Positions 8,041 to 15,733 of a DNA stretch of 21,588 nt are shown here, piece after piece. This stretch comes from a virus, in IMG/VR virus record IMGVR_UViG_3300033999_000102, positions 1 through 21,588 of that record, one strand, 5' to 3'. The notes below the pieces were generated by a model. The model was not told where the DNA came from, searched no databases, and saw only the letters and a program-made list of their open reading frames with translations. Position 1 is the stretch's first letter. Each line of letters begins with the position of its first letter. The position numbers and the translations under genes were made by a program.

Positions 8041-8069
8041 ATAAGAAGGTGTGAGCAACACCTTCTTAT
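8041..8069 (-). terminator. Hairpin at the end of the early operon
   Basis: A perfect 12-bp inverted repeat (ATAAGAAGGTGT with ACACCTTCTTAT, 5-base loop) overlaps the stop codon of the excisionase-like gene. On the - strand it is followed by TTGTTATAC, only moderately T-rich. It probably ends the long - strand transcript or protects its 3' end before attP. Confidence 0.65.
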
Positions 8070-8284
8070 GTATAAGTATTATTTTTCATTTTTTCCTTAA
8101 TCCAATCATATAATCCTTGCCTTAAAACCTTGATTTGTCTTCCTACTCTAATATGTGGAATATTTTCTTTTCTTATAATTTCATACGTTTTTGTTTCCCC
8201 TATTTTTAATAACTCTTGTACTTCTTTTACATCCATCAATAAAGAATCTCCCTCTTTTACTTGTAAGCTGTCAAAATTTTCCAT
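8066..8284 (-). CDS. Excisionase-like / MerR-type DNA-binding protein
   Basis: This 72-residue protein has a winged helix-turn-helix of the excisionase/MerR type: MDVKEVQELLKIGETKTYEI (residues ~17-36), then IPHIRVGRQIKVLRQGLYDW, the usual pattern of DNA-binding domains in the helix_turn_helix_17 and excisionase families. ATG follows GAGGTG. It is the gene nearest attP on the right side, so a role as recombination directionality factor is likely. It lies at the end of the early operon, and its stop is inside the terminating hairpin. It could instead be a small regulator; with the integrase truncated its partner is missing from this window. Confidence 0.78.
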   Translation of the reverse strand: MENFDSLQVKEGDSLLMDVKEVQELLKIGETKTYEIIRKENIPHIRVGRQIKVLRQGLYDWIKEKMKNNTYT

Positions 8285-8288
8285 AGCA

Positions 8289-8762
8289 TCACCTCTCTTT
8301 AATTATGTTTGTCCCATACCATCCAATACATATAGCATCAGCAATATCATCAGACACATCAATGTTGAATTTATTTTTAACAAACTGTATTGTGTTTTCT
8401 TTTTGTTCAGCACGCTTTCGTCCTTTTATATCACAATAGCTTTTCCATTGTGAAGGAGGTATAATTAAATAATTAATTTTGTGTTCGTAAAAATAATTGC
8501 TTATAATACCCAACAATTCTGCTAATTCTTTGTAAGTGAAAATATTTTTTTGATATTGTATATCCTCAATAATTACAAAATCTGGAGAAAAGTTATTATA
8601 AAGCTTAATGATTTCATTTTTTTGGTATAACAATTTTTCGTCGAGATTTTTTATTTTACTTCCATCAATTATGCCATATCCTTCTAGTTCTTTACTGTTA
8701 AAAAATGCCCATCCAGTTAATTTTGTAGATTGATCGAATGAAAGGATTCTCAACTGTATCAC
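8289..8762 (-). CDS. RuvC-like Holliday junction resolvase
   Basis: The 157-residue protein has the RNase H fold motifs of phage RuvC-like resolvases: ILSFDQSTKLTGWAFF (first catalytic Asp, residue ~9), FVIIEDIQYQ (Glu, ~59-63), a basic stretch GRKRAEQKENTIQFV and the final acidic motif DVSDDIADAICIG (~140). These enzymes cut four-way junctions and resolve branched DNA before packaging. The start is GTG at 8762, immediately after the RtcB stop TAG, with a poor ribosome site, so its translation probably depends on RtcB translation. Length fits the family. Class is confident; sequence specificity is unknown. Confidence 0.88.
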   Translation of the reverse strand: MIQLRILSFDQSTKLTGWAFFNSKELEGYGIIDGSKIKNLDEKLLYQKNEIIKLYNNFSPDFVIIEDIQYQKNIFTYKELAELLGIISNYFYEHKINYLIIPPSQWKSYCDIKGRKRAEQKENTIQFVKNKFNIDVSDDIADAICIGWYGTNIIKER

Positions 8763-8763
8763 C

Positions 8764-9954
8764 CTATTCTATTGCTTTAAAATTGTAAATAGGTTTTATA
8801 ATTTTGTCGATATATACTGTTTCTTGAATATTATTTATTATTTCTTCTATAGGTTTGTAAGCCATTGGAGCTTCATCAATTGTGTATTCATTTATTGTGG
8901 TTGAATATACCCCTTTCATTGATTCTACAAAATCATTAAGTTTTAATAATTCTTTAGCTTTGTTTCTACTCATAATTCTCCCTGCTCCATGAGGGGCAGA
9001 ATAATTCCAATCAGGATTACCTTTTCCGATAGCGATAATACTTCCATCACGCATGTTTATTGGTATTATTACTCTTTCGCCTTTTTGTGCAGAAATAGCA
9101 CCTTTTCTTAGTATCATATTTTCTAAATCTATATAGTTATGTATTGTTGTGAATTGGTCTACTACAGTCAGGTTCATTTTATTTATTATTTCATCTATAA
9201 TAGCCTTTCTATTGTAGACAGCATATAGTTGGACAATTTTCATGTCATGGATATAGTCGTCAAAGGATTTTCCTTTTAAGTACGCAAGGTCTTTTTTAAT
9301 TTTAGGAGTTTTTAATTTTTCTAATTTACTTTGAATTTCTCTTTGTCTTCCTTCAGCTTTTAATTTTTCTATAATTTTTTGTTTTTCTTCTCTTAATGAT
9401 GTTAGTTCTTTATAAGCAGTTTTTTGGTAATATTCAGCAACTTGTTTTCCTAAATAACGACTGCCTGAATGAACTACAATATAAATATTATCCTCAGGAT
9501 CTTTGTCAACCTCAATAAAGTGATTTCCTCCCCCAAGCGTACCTATACTTAATCTTGCCCTATCGATATTTATATTGTTTTTGCATCGTAACTCATCTAA
9601 ATTAACCATTTCAATGTAATGATGTTCTTTCTCTCTTATGTTTTGACCTGCTGGAATAAAATCATGTATAATTCTATCAAGCTTTTCTAAATTTATATCT
9701 TTTTCTTGTATAACAGCTACTTCCATTCCACAGCCAATATCTACACCAACAAGATTAGGAATAACTTTATCTTTAATCGTCATTGTCGTCCCTATAGTAC
9801 AACCTACTCCCGAGTGTACGTCAGGCATAATGCGAATTTTTGAATCTTTAAACGCTTCTTGATTACATAATTCTGCAATTTGTTTTAAGGCTTCTTCTTC
9901 TACGTGGTCAGTATAAATTATTGCTTCATTGTATTCTCCTTTTACTCTCAACAT
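8764..9954 (-). CDS. rtcB: RtcB-type RNA ligase
   Basis: RtcB joins RNA 2',3'-cyclic phosphate or 3'-phosphate ends to 5'-OH ends using GTP and Mn2+. The start is the ATG at 9954, spaced from AAGGGGG; a longer frame to 10074 overlaps the upstream gene and lacks family similarity. The 396-residue product contains all metal and catalytic motifs: VGVDIGCGME (Cys), GGGNHFIEV (His), IVVHSGSR (His) and APHGAGR, whose His is the guanylylation site in the family. It sits between a zinc-finger gene 13 bases upstream and the RuvC-like gene. No archease gene is visible. Function could be repair of tRNAs cut by anticodon nucleases; that role is inferred. Confidence 0.95.
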   Translation of the reverse strand: MLRVKGEYNEAIIYTDHVEEEALKQIAELCNQEAFKDSKIRIMPDVHSGVGCTIGTTMTIKDKVIPNLVGVDIGCGMEVAVIQEKDINLEKLDRIIHDFIPAGQNIREKEHHYIEMVNLDELRCKNNINIDRARLSIGTLGGGNHFIEVDKDPEDNIYIVVHSGSRYLGKQVAEYYQKTAYKELTSLREEKQKIIEKLKAEGRQREIQSKLEKLKTPKIKKDLAYLKGKSFDDYIHDMKIVQLYAVYNRKAIIDEIINKMNLTVVDQFTTIHNYIDLENMILRKGAISAQKGERVIIPINMRDGSIIAIGKGNPDWNYSAPHGAGRIMSRNKAKELLKLNDFVESMKGVYSTTINEYTIDEAPMAYKPIEEIINNIQETVYIDKIIKPIYNFKAIE

Positions 9955-9967
9955 CAGTATTTCCCCC

Positions 9968-10207
9968 TTAAAAAATAGAAGTATCCAAAATTCTTTTTTG
10001 AGCTTGTTTTGCAAGTGAATTAAAGATTTCAAATAGACAGTCATCACACAGCGTGAATTTGACCTCACATCCATCTAATTTACTTCCATATCCAGCCCTT
10101 CCTAAATTAATTTCCCACCATGTATTATCTATAAAATCAAACTCATCCATTGATTTACGTTCTTTTTTCCCACATCTATCACATACCCAGTATTCTTCTT
10201 TTGCCAT
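9968..10207 (-). CDS. Small four-cysteine zinc-finger protein
   Basis: This 79-residue protein has two CxxC pairs, WVCDRCGKKER (residues ~8-11) and FTLCDDCLFEIF (~53-56), which can form one treble-clef or zinc-ribbon site. The region between carries Trp and Gly (WWEINLGRAGYGSKLDG). ATG follows GGAGG. It is encoded directly upstream of rtcB (13 bases) and probably co-translated. A nucleic-acid-binding accessory role is plausible, but no specific family was recognised. Confidence 0.75.
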   Translation of the reverse strand: MAKEEYWVCDRCGKKERKSMDEFDFIDNTWWEINLGRAGYGSKLDGCEVKFTLCDDCLFEIFNSLAKQAQKRILDTSIF

Positions 10208-10219
10208 TGGAATACCTCC

Positions 10220-10375
10220 TTATAATTTAATGACGAAATATGCTAAATACCACATAGGTAAATTTAAAAGAATTTCACCTAATAACTCGGTAGCTTTCTT
10301 GTTTTTAATACCAATCAATATTCCAAATATCGTTATAATGATAATATACCAAGCACAAGTTTTCACTAAAATCAT
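10220..10375 (-). CDS. 51-residue membrane protein
   Basis: ATG at 10375 follows AAGGAGG at seven bases, and the frame ends TAA at 10220, immediately before the ribosome site of the zinc-finger gene. The product has two hydrophobic segments, WYIIIITIFGILIGI (residues 9-23) and ILLNLPMWYLAYFVI (35-49), joined by a short charged turn (KNKKATE). This predicts a hairpin membrane protein. Function unknown. The tight spacing and good ribosome site make it a real gene. Confidence 0.7.
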   Translation of the reverse strand: MILVKTCAWYIIIITIFGILIGIKNKKATELLGEILLNLPMWYLAYFVIKL

Positions 10376-10421
10376 AAAGATACCTCCTTGTATTTATAAT
10401 AAAGGGAGGAAATACCTCCCA

Positions 10422-10853
10422 CTATTTAATTCCTGTACTGCCATGCCCACCTCTATCTTCATTGTCTAAGTGTTCTACCTCGATAAATTCCACTTCTGGC
10501 ATAACTGGTACTATTCTAAATTGACAAATTCTATCGTTAAAATGTATTTCTGTGTCCTTTAAAGCATAAGCAGGAAAAAACCATTGGTCGTTATCTCCCG
10601 AATAGGAATTATCAATTATCCCAATACTATTTGTTTGGATAATACCAAAATTTTTAAAGGTGCTTGAACGTGGTACTACATGAGCTTCATATCCTTCAGG
10701 TAATTCCATAGCAATCCCTAATGGGATTAATGCAAACTCTCCTGCTTTAAGTTTTACATCTTTAGCAGCTCTTAAATCAATCCAGTTACCAATTTCTATT
10801 TTTTTAATTCTTTCAAGTTTATCATCAAAGTATTTAATTTTAATTTTTAGCAT
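10422..10853 (-). CDS. dut: dUTP diphosphatase
   Basis: The trimeric dUTPase hydrolyses dUTP to dUMP and pyrophosphate, keeping uracil out of DNA and feeding dTMP synthesis. All five motifs are visible in 143 residues: WIDLRAA near the start, [10 protein letters not shown] (motif 2), [12 protein letters not shown] (motif 3 with catalytic Asp), RICQFRIVP (motif 4) and the Gly-rich C-terminal motif 5 [11 protein letters not shown] follows AGGAGGAAT. It lies downstream of nrdJ in the same - strand series, forming a nucleotide-supply module with it. Confidence 0.95.
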   Translation of the reverse strand: MLKIKIKYFDDKLERIKKIEIGNWIDLRAAKDVKLKAGEFALIPLGIAMELPEGYEAHVVPRSSTFKNFGIIQTNSIGIIDNSYSGDNDQWFFPAYALKDTEIHFNDRICQFRIVPVMPEVEFIEVEHLDNEDRGGHGSTGIK

Positions 10854-10910
10854 AACAAATTCCTCCTTTTAAAATACTAATTTTATTTAATTGGGTGGGG
10901 TAGCACTTGC

Positions 10911-11734
10911 TCAAACTGAGCAAGCACTCCAACCACAATCTTCACATTCAGTACATCCACCTATATGTTTTAATTTGCCACCACAGATTGGACATTTATC
11001 TTCTTCTTCTAAATTTGTATTTTTTGTTTCTTGTTGTGTTTGTTGTGTTTTAGGTGGTTCTGTAAGTAATATTCCTGTTCTAAAACAATTATTTCTAAAT
11101 ACTGTAATTCCTTTTAATCCTTCTTCCCAAGCCATCATGTAAATATTCATGATGTCTTCTATTGCAGTTTCTTCGGGAAGATTTACAGTTGATGATATAC
11201 TTGCATCAATATGTTTCTGCCATACTGCCTGCATTTTTATTCTTTCTTGATATGGAATTGTCATTGCTGTAACAAAATAGTCAGGTAATTCTTCTCCTGA
11301 TTTTAAATTGTACAATTTCATATATTCTGCAACAATTGGTGTATATACTTTATAATAGCTTTCAGTACCATTCAGTGTTTCAGTTTTTCTCGTATAAGAT
11401 ATCTCAAAAATGGGTTCAATACCTCCTGATACACCAAGCATAGTGGAAATACTGCCTGTAGGAGCAATTGTAAGGAGCTGGCTGTTTCTTAATCCATATT
11501 TCTCAACCAATGTTTTTGTGACTTCATCAGCATTGTATTGGAAAAAAGGTGATGATAAAGTTGCTTCTTTGTCATATTTAGGATATGTGCCATATTCCTT
11601 TGCAAGTAGTGCCGATTGTTGCATAGCTGCATTAATCATTACATAACCTATTTTGTCTGCTAATTCCAATGATTCTGGTGAGCCATAACGTATACCAAGT
11701 TTAATAAACATATCGGCAAGCCCCATGATGCCTA
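10911..11734 (-). CDS. nrdJ: Class II ribonucleotide reductase NrdJ, exon 4 (C-terminal part)
   Basis: The exon starts inside a Leu codon (GGGT + TA) and restores IGLGIMGLADMFIKLGIRYG, a conserved reductase stretch. It carries the substrate phosphate-binding motif QLLTIAPTGSIS and the segment EEGLKGITVFRNNC. The C-terminus is a Cys-rich module (CPICGGKL, then CTECEDCGWSAC) typical of bacterial NrdJ. It supplies residues 427-700. A 7-bp hairpin (CTTGCTC/GAGCAAG) overlaps the stop codon. Without splicing, the upstream sequence is full of stops, so this part depends on removal of intron 3. The downstream dUTPase gene follows after about 57 bases. Confidence 0.9.
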
Positions 11735-12056
11735 CGCTAACCCTATCCTTTCGGATAGGAGCAGACTATCTCATACTCTTTGGAGTTGCCAAAGAGCCCT
11801 TGCGCTTCGGACAGTAGCCCATCCTCTGTCCTACTCTACTCCCTTCCTACCATTCGAGGTAGTGGTTTCGATAGTCGTTACACTTTCTTGTTGTGTATTC
11901 ACACAACAAGCTTAGCACGGGATTACCATATCCATAAATGGACTTAGGTTTCCCCGTTAGCACAACCAAGTTTTGGTACCTGGTTGCACACCCCTGGGCT
12001 ACAGGGTTCACAAGGTTTTGCTTGCATTATTACTAATGCAAGGGGCTAGTTAATTA
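11735..12056 (-). ncRNA. Group I intron 3 in nrdJ (322 nt)
   Basis: The intron separates exon 3 from exon 4. Its P1 can be drawn: exon end GGGU pairs with intron GCCC, placing a U-G wobble at the 5' splice site. Core elements are present on the - strand: AACGACTATCG near 11868-11878 (R/P7 5' strand) and GAGATAGTCTGC near 11761-11772 (S/P7 3' strand). The last intron base is G, as required. It has no open reading frame of note. Splice sites were chosen so that the joined protein reads RQIGLGIMGLADMF. Confidence 0.88.
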
Positions 12057-12284
12057 ACCCAATTTGCCTCCAATTTTTCACTGATTCTTGTTGTTCTTTT
12101 AATGGGTGTAAAGGCATACCTTCATCTAATATCTCATTGAGATAAATAACAGCCTCTTTAACATCTCTTGCAAAGCTATCAAAATCGAAATAAGCTTCTT
12201 TTGTAAATGGTTTAACTACATATTCAGACAAATTCATGCTACCAAGATTACATGAACCAAAGTCTGGGAGAGGCTCTTCACCGC
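12057..12284 (-). CDS. nrdJ: NrdJ exon 3
   Basis: The exon begins with GC, completing the catalytic Cys codon started in exon 2, and reads GEEPLPDFGSCNLGSMNLSE. It includes the conserved GSCNLGS loop with the second redox cysteine (residue ~362). It ends KNWRQIG plus the first base of a Leu codon. It encodes residues 351-427. An ATG inside it (12237) is internal, not a start. Without splicing it would end at TAG a few codons into intron 3. Confidence 0.9.
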
Positions 12285-12552
12285 CCTACCACACTTGCTT
12301 TCGCAAGCCCTTTGTGGTTGTGGTCTGGACTATACCATATAGCCATAATGGCTATGGGGTATTATAGTCTCTGAACCTTCGTCCTTAAAACGTAAGGACG
12401 CTTGGCTGCGGATTGCCTATTGTTACATCTTCAGCCTTATTACCATACCACTGTGGTTAGCAGTGCCCTCATGCAGTTGCCTACACGAGTTGGTAGCTGA
12501 AGCTTTAGGGTGTCCCCGCAATTTAACCCCTTTTACATCCGCACGAGATTGC
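12285..12552 (-). ncRNA. Group I intron 2 in nrdJ (268 nt, no endonuclease)
   Basis: This short intron lies between exons 2 and 3. P1 is clear: exon AUCCGU pairs perfectly with intron GCGGAU, with a U-G wobble at the splice site. Core elements are GGTTCAGAGACTATAATACC near 12358-12377 (R/P7) and GGTATAGTCCAGACC near 12322-12336 (S/P7). The intron ends in G. It has no coding capacity, so it is a stripped ribozyme that splits the codon of the catalytic cysteine. Confidence 0.9.
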
Positions 12553-12892
12553 ACGGATTTACTCCACCAAATTTAAACTCTTTATTCCCATGCAATAAAT
12601 TCCATTTTTCTATTCTATCCCAGTACAAAAATCCTGGCTCTCCCATATTCCAGTTTGATTTAGCTATTTCATATAATAAATCTCTTGCTTTTATTTTTTT
12701 AGACATTCTTTCTCCTGTTTCAGGTACATAGAAGTATAATTCAAAGTCATCATTATTTTTTATTGCTTGCATAAAATCATCTGTTGCTCTTATTGAGATG
12801 TTTGCTTTAGTAACTTTAGTCAAATCATTTTTTATGTTAATAAAATCTATAATGTCTGGGTGGTGGCAATCTATACTTATCATTAATGCCCC
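12553..12892 (-). CDS. nrdJ: NrdJ exon 2
   Basis: The exon reads GALMISIDCHHPDIIDFINI at its start and ends FKFGGVNP plus the first base (T) of the Cys codon. It encodes residues 238-350, including the GALM...HPD...F motif of class II reductases and the beginning of the NxCxE active-site loop (N349, C351, E353 after splicing). Upstream residues in the same open frame (METRGLL) are intron 1 sequence and not protein. Confidence 0.9.
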
Positions 12893-13933
12893 CAATAATC
12901 CACGTGTTTCCATGTGGGTTGGACTATATCTTACCCCTATACAAAATGTATAAGGGCTTGGGCGCTTATTGGGGATTATTGGTAGGCTTCCTCACCCCAT
13001 AGTCTCTACACCTTCCTACCTACCCTAAGAGCCATTCGGTAGGCTTGGCTCGGTGTTACCATGCATACCATAAGGTATGTTTAGGCTTCACCGACTTCAC
13101 CCAATTCAAGACGCAGGGCTTGATAATTTTGGTATTTTCGTTTTAAGATAATAAATTCTTTGTCTTGGTAAATATACTCCATTAGTTTCAAAACCATTTC
13201 TTTATTAGCAATTTCCATAACATAACAATTACTATCTGATTTTGGTCTAATTTTGGTAGGAATACCATTTTTAATAAGTATATTTTGGATACCTTCCAAC
13301 ATTTTGAGTTGTGAAATAAATGCTACTTTGTGCCAGATCCTATTTCTGTCTTTTCTGTGTCCCCAAGTTATAGTTCCTTCAGCATCAAAAAATCCTTGCA
13401 CCAGATAATTTTCTAATTTTGGCGAGATAATTGGTATATGCCTATCTTGTTTAAGTTTACCACCACTTAATTTAAGTATATCTTGTACTATGCGTTTATT
13501 CCCTATATTGATTTCTGCCGAAGGGTATTTTTTTTGTTTTTTATTAATTCGTTTGTCAATTACTATTCTTGCGCCAAGTTCATTAGCTATAAAATCAAGT
13601 ACTTCTCTGTCTTTTAATCCTACAGTTATTTGTACAACTTCATCACCTATATATCCATCACCTAATATGAAGCCTAAGATATACGCTTTTTCTTTCGTGT
13701 TTATTTTCTGGAAATAATGTTCGTCTTTATATTTTATATGATTGGGCTTTATTAGATGAGTAAGTTGGTATTTTTTTGCCCAATATCCTAAAGTCCTATG
13801 ATTATACCCTGTAATTCGCCCAATTCCTCTTAAACTTATTCCTTGTTTGAGATATTCCTCTAAAATCTCTTTTTGTATCATTAACATCCTCCTACTCTAT
13901 GCAATGCATTTTCGGAGGCAATATTTATTGCCT
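12893..13933 (-). ncRNA. Group I intron 1 in nrdJ, carrying a homing endonuclease gene (about 1041 nt)
   Basis: The intron divides GRR from GALMIS of NrdJ. Core elements lie downstream of the endonuclease gene: GTGTAGAGACTATGGGG near 12996-13012 (R/P7) and AAGATATAGTCC near 12921-12932 (S/P7). The 3' splice site is set after a G in a run of five Gs. At the 5' side, the intron begins with a hairpin, AGGCAAT/ATTGCCT, but a clean U-G P1 is less obvious than in the other two introns, so this splice site could be off by a base or two. Confidence 0.85.
13081..13881 (-). CDS. LAGLIDADG homing endonuclease inside intron 1
   Basis: The 266-residue enzyme spreads its intron by cutting intronless nrdJ alleles. 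Residues ~8-40 resemble a helix-turn-helix (ILEEYLKQGISLRGIGRITG). The two LAGLIDADG helices are ILGFILGDGYIG (~68-79) and LVQGFFDAEGTI (~160-171), each with the acidic metal ligand, so a single chain can form both half-sites. The ATG at 13881 is preferred because AGGAGG lies six bases upstream; another ATG at 13887 directly abuts that site. The gene is wholly inside the intron, on the same strand as nrdJ, with no sign of damage. Confidence 0.92.
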   Translation of the reverse strand: MIQKEILEEYLKQGISLRGIGRITGYNHRTLGYWAKKYQLTHLIKPNHIKYKDEHYFQKINTKEKAYILGFILGDGYIGDEVVQITVGLKDREVLDFIANELGARIVIDKRINKKQKKYPSAEINIGNKRIVQDILKLSGGKLKQDRHIPIISPKLENYLVQGFFDAEGTITWGHRKDRNRIWHKVAFISQLKMLEGIQNILIKNGIPTKIRPKSDSNCYVMEIANKEMVLKLMEYIYQDKEFIILKRKYQNYQALRLELGEVGEA

Positions 13934-14644
13934 ACGTCTGCCTTTTTGACTTATCAATCCAGTTGTAGTAGAAAATAACTCCATAAATGAAACTGCTCCA
14001 GTGCTTTCTTTAGCTGCATTATTAACTTTTGCTCCTTTAGGTCTTAATTTTGATATATCAACCCCACAACCACCACCATAGCTAAATGTCCTTGCTAAAT
14101 ACTTTGCAGTGTCAAATATTGATTCAAGGTTATCATCAGGAGCGGGAACAACATAGCAATTACTATAAGTTACCTTTATTCCCTTATTTTGTAAACCTCT
14201 ACCTGCTAAAACTCTACCAGCAGGTAAGAATTTTTTATTTACAATCAATTTTGCTATATAATCATTGCCACCAGCTACCCTATTTACAAAATTGAAAAAT
14301 CCTTCGTTGTTGTGTTCGTACTTATTTTTAAATATATCCCTTTGTAAATCAGTCATCTCCCAACCATTTTGCCTAATTTGTGCTCTTTTTTCTCTGTAGA
14401 GTATGTATTTCTTAGCCACATCTGGTCTTACTTTCATTAATTCTACTTCTACCATATCTTGTATATCTTCTACGCTTTTAATTTCATCTTGTTTTTCTAA
14501 TTCTTCTTTAATTTTTTTAGCGATAGACATACTCACGTATCTATCCACTCCATCTTTTGTTTCTGCCATTGCTTTTTCAATTGCCCTAATTATTTTTAAC
14601 TCATCAAATTCTACTAATTTACCATTTCTTTTTCTGATTTGCAC
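13934..14644 (-). CDS. nrdJ: Class II (B12-dependent) ribonucleotide reductase NrdJ, exon 1
   Basis: NrdJ reduces ribonucleotides to deoxyribonucleotides using adenosylcobalamin. GTG at 14644 follows GGAGG at nine bases. Exon 1 encodes residues 1-237: an ATP-cone (~1-90, starting MQIRKRNGKLVEFDELKI), FLPAGRVLAGRG (~139-150), the first redox cysteine in SNCYVVPAP (C163), and FSYGGGCGVDISKLRPKGA (~187-205). It ends ISQKGRR. Joined exons (711, 340, 228 and 824 bases) total 2103 bases, exactly 701 codons including stop, giving a 700-residue enzyme near the usual family size. This integer sum strongly supports the splice sites. No B-subunit gene is nearby, as expected for class II. Confidence 0.93.
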
Positions 14645-14735
14645 TAAAACCTACCTCCTATAATTGTTATATTAGTTTTTGTGTATAAACCTAATTGCTA
14701 CTCCATATCTCACCCCCTTTAAAAAGCACATATAA

Positions 14736-14996
14736 TTACCAGTTGTGATAATAGTTGTATGTGTCTAACAATTCTTCATAGTTGCTTAATTGGTCTTCAA
14801 GTTCTCTAATTCGCAATTCCAATCCTAATACCTCATCCTCTAATTCGGAGTAAGATTTTTCGTCATATAACAGTTTTTCTAATTCATTACAAAGTTGATA
14901 TGCTTCTTGTAAAGTAAGATTGAGTTTTATTTTTCTGCCAATTTCAATAACAACATCATTATTATTATTATATTCAACTAAAATTTTATTTGACAT
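14736..14996 (-). CDS. Small coiled-coil protein, unknown function
   Basis: This 86-residue acidic protein starts MSNKILVEYNNNNDVVIEIG, with a short beta region. From residue ~28 to the end it forms a strong heptad-pattern coiled coil (ELEDEVLGLELRIRELEDQL), ending DTYNYYHNW. ATG lies six bases after the stop of the upstream gene. It is encoded between the ThyX-like gene and nrdJ. Function unknown. The ~90 bases to nrdJ contain GGGGGTGAG followed by a three-codon ATG-GAG-TAG frame but no clear promoter. Confidence 0.65.
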   Translation of the reverse strand: MSNKILVEYNNNNDVVIEIGRKIKLNLTLQEAYQLCNELEKLLYDEKSYSELEDEVLGLELRIRELEDQLSNYEELLDTYNYYHNW

Positions 14997-15002
14997 AATT
15001 AC

Positions 15003-15695
15003 TCACTCACTTATTATAAATTCTGCATAAGGAAATTCTTCTAAAAACTTGCAAAAGTCTCTCCATTCTTTGAGTTTATGATTTTTGCGTGCATGATATA
15101 TATTTCTCAACACTGCATAATTGCCTGTCCATGTGCGCATTTGATTGTATGACGAGGGTAAGTCTTGCACAATTTTTCTCCATAAATTTTTTGCTTTTTC
15201 ATGTTCACCTTTTGCTTTATATTCTTGATATTTATAAATCATTCTATTAAGCTCAAGTAAATAATTTTGCCTGAAAGTAGAATCCTCAAATTCGCCTTCT
15301 TCATTGTCCCAACTAAAGTCTTCTTCTTTAAGTAATCTTGTTCCCAGTTTATGCATTGTTGAAGTGGAATTTGTTGTTGTCCCAATTTTATATGTATCCA
15401 TTTCTTTCCACCAGTACAATGGGGCTGTAATGTCCATACTCACAAATATTTGTCTTAAAAACTTTGCGTGGTCTGTGCCTGCTCTTATAAGAGTCATAGC
15501 TAACTTGTGGTCGTTATTACCTAAAATGTAAGGTTTATCACCTAATGCCCAGCAAAGTTGTTCATATAACCTACATTGCTCACAATTGCCATCGCAATAA
15601 TAGCTATCTGATTTGCCCCAGCTTTCAAGTGGATTACGCATGCCACGTATAGCATTTTCAAGATTAGTGATAGTAAGATTTTCTATTTTAATCAA
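15003..15695 (-). CDS. ThyX-like phage protein
   Basis: This 230-residue protein resembles a group of phage and Firmicute proteins that look like divergent flavin-dependent thymidylate synthases. It has a Cys-rich N-terminal stretch (CDGNCEQCRLYEQLC, ~34-48), AGTDHAKFLRQIFVSMDITA (~72-91), YWWKEMDTYKIG followed by TTNSTSTMHKL (~94-117), and a C-terminal TGNYAVLRNIYHARKNHKLK that recalls the ThyX R-region. The canonical RHRxxS signature is not present, so catalytic activity is doubtful or altered. Proximity to nrdJ and dUTPase favours a nucleotide-related role. ATG follows AAAGGAGGTATC. The assignment rests on pattern memory, not alignment. Confidence 0.6.
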   Translation of the reverse strand: MIKIENLTITNLENAIRGMRNPLESWGKSDSYYCDGNCEQCRLYEQLCWALGDKPYILGNNDHKLAMTLIRAGTDHAKFLRQIFVSMDITAPLYWWKEMDTYKIGTTTNSTSTMHKLGTRLLKEEDFSWDNEEGEFEDSTFRQNYLLELNRMIYKYQEYKAKGEHEKAKNLWRKIVQDLPSSYNQMRTWTGNYAVLRNIYHARKNHKLKEWRDFCKFLEEFPYAEFIISE

Positions 15696-15733
15696 AGAGA
15701 TACCTCCTTTTTATTATTTTACTTCCATTCCCC

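Noticed and set aside
9955-10074. 40-residue N-terminal extension of RtcB
   Set aside because: It overlaps the zinc-finger gene and has no family similarity; the ATG at 9954 has a strong ribosome site.
10911-14644. NrdJ interrupted by inteins instead of introns
   Set aside because: Stop codons occur within a few codons of every exon end, and group I core elements and P1 helices are present, so removal must be at the RNA level.
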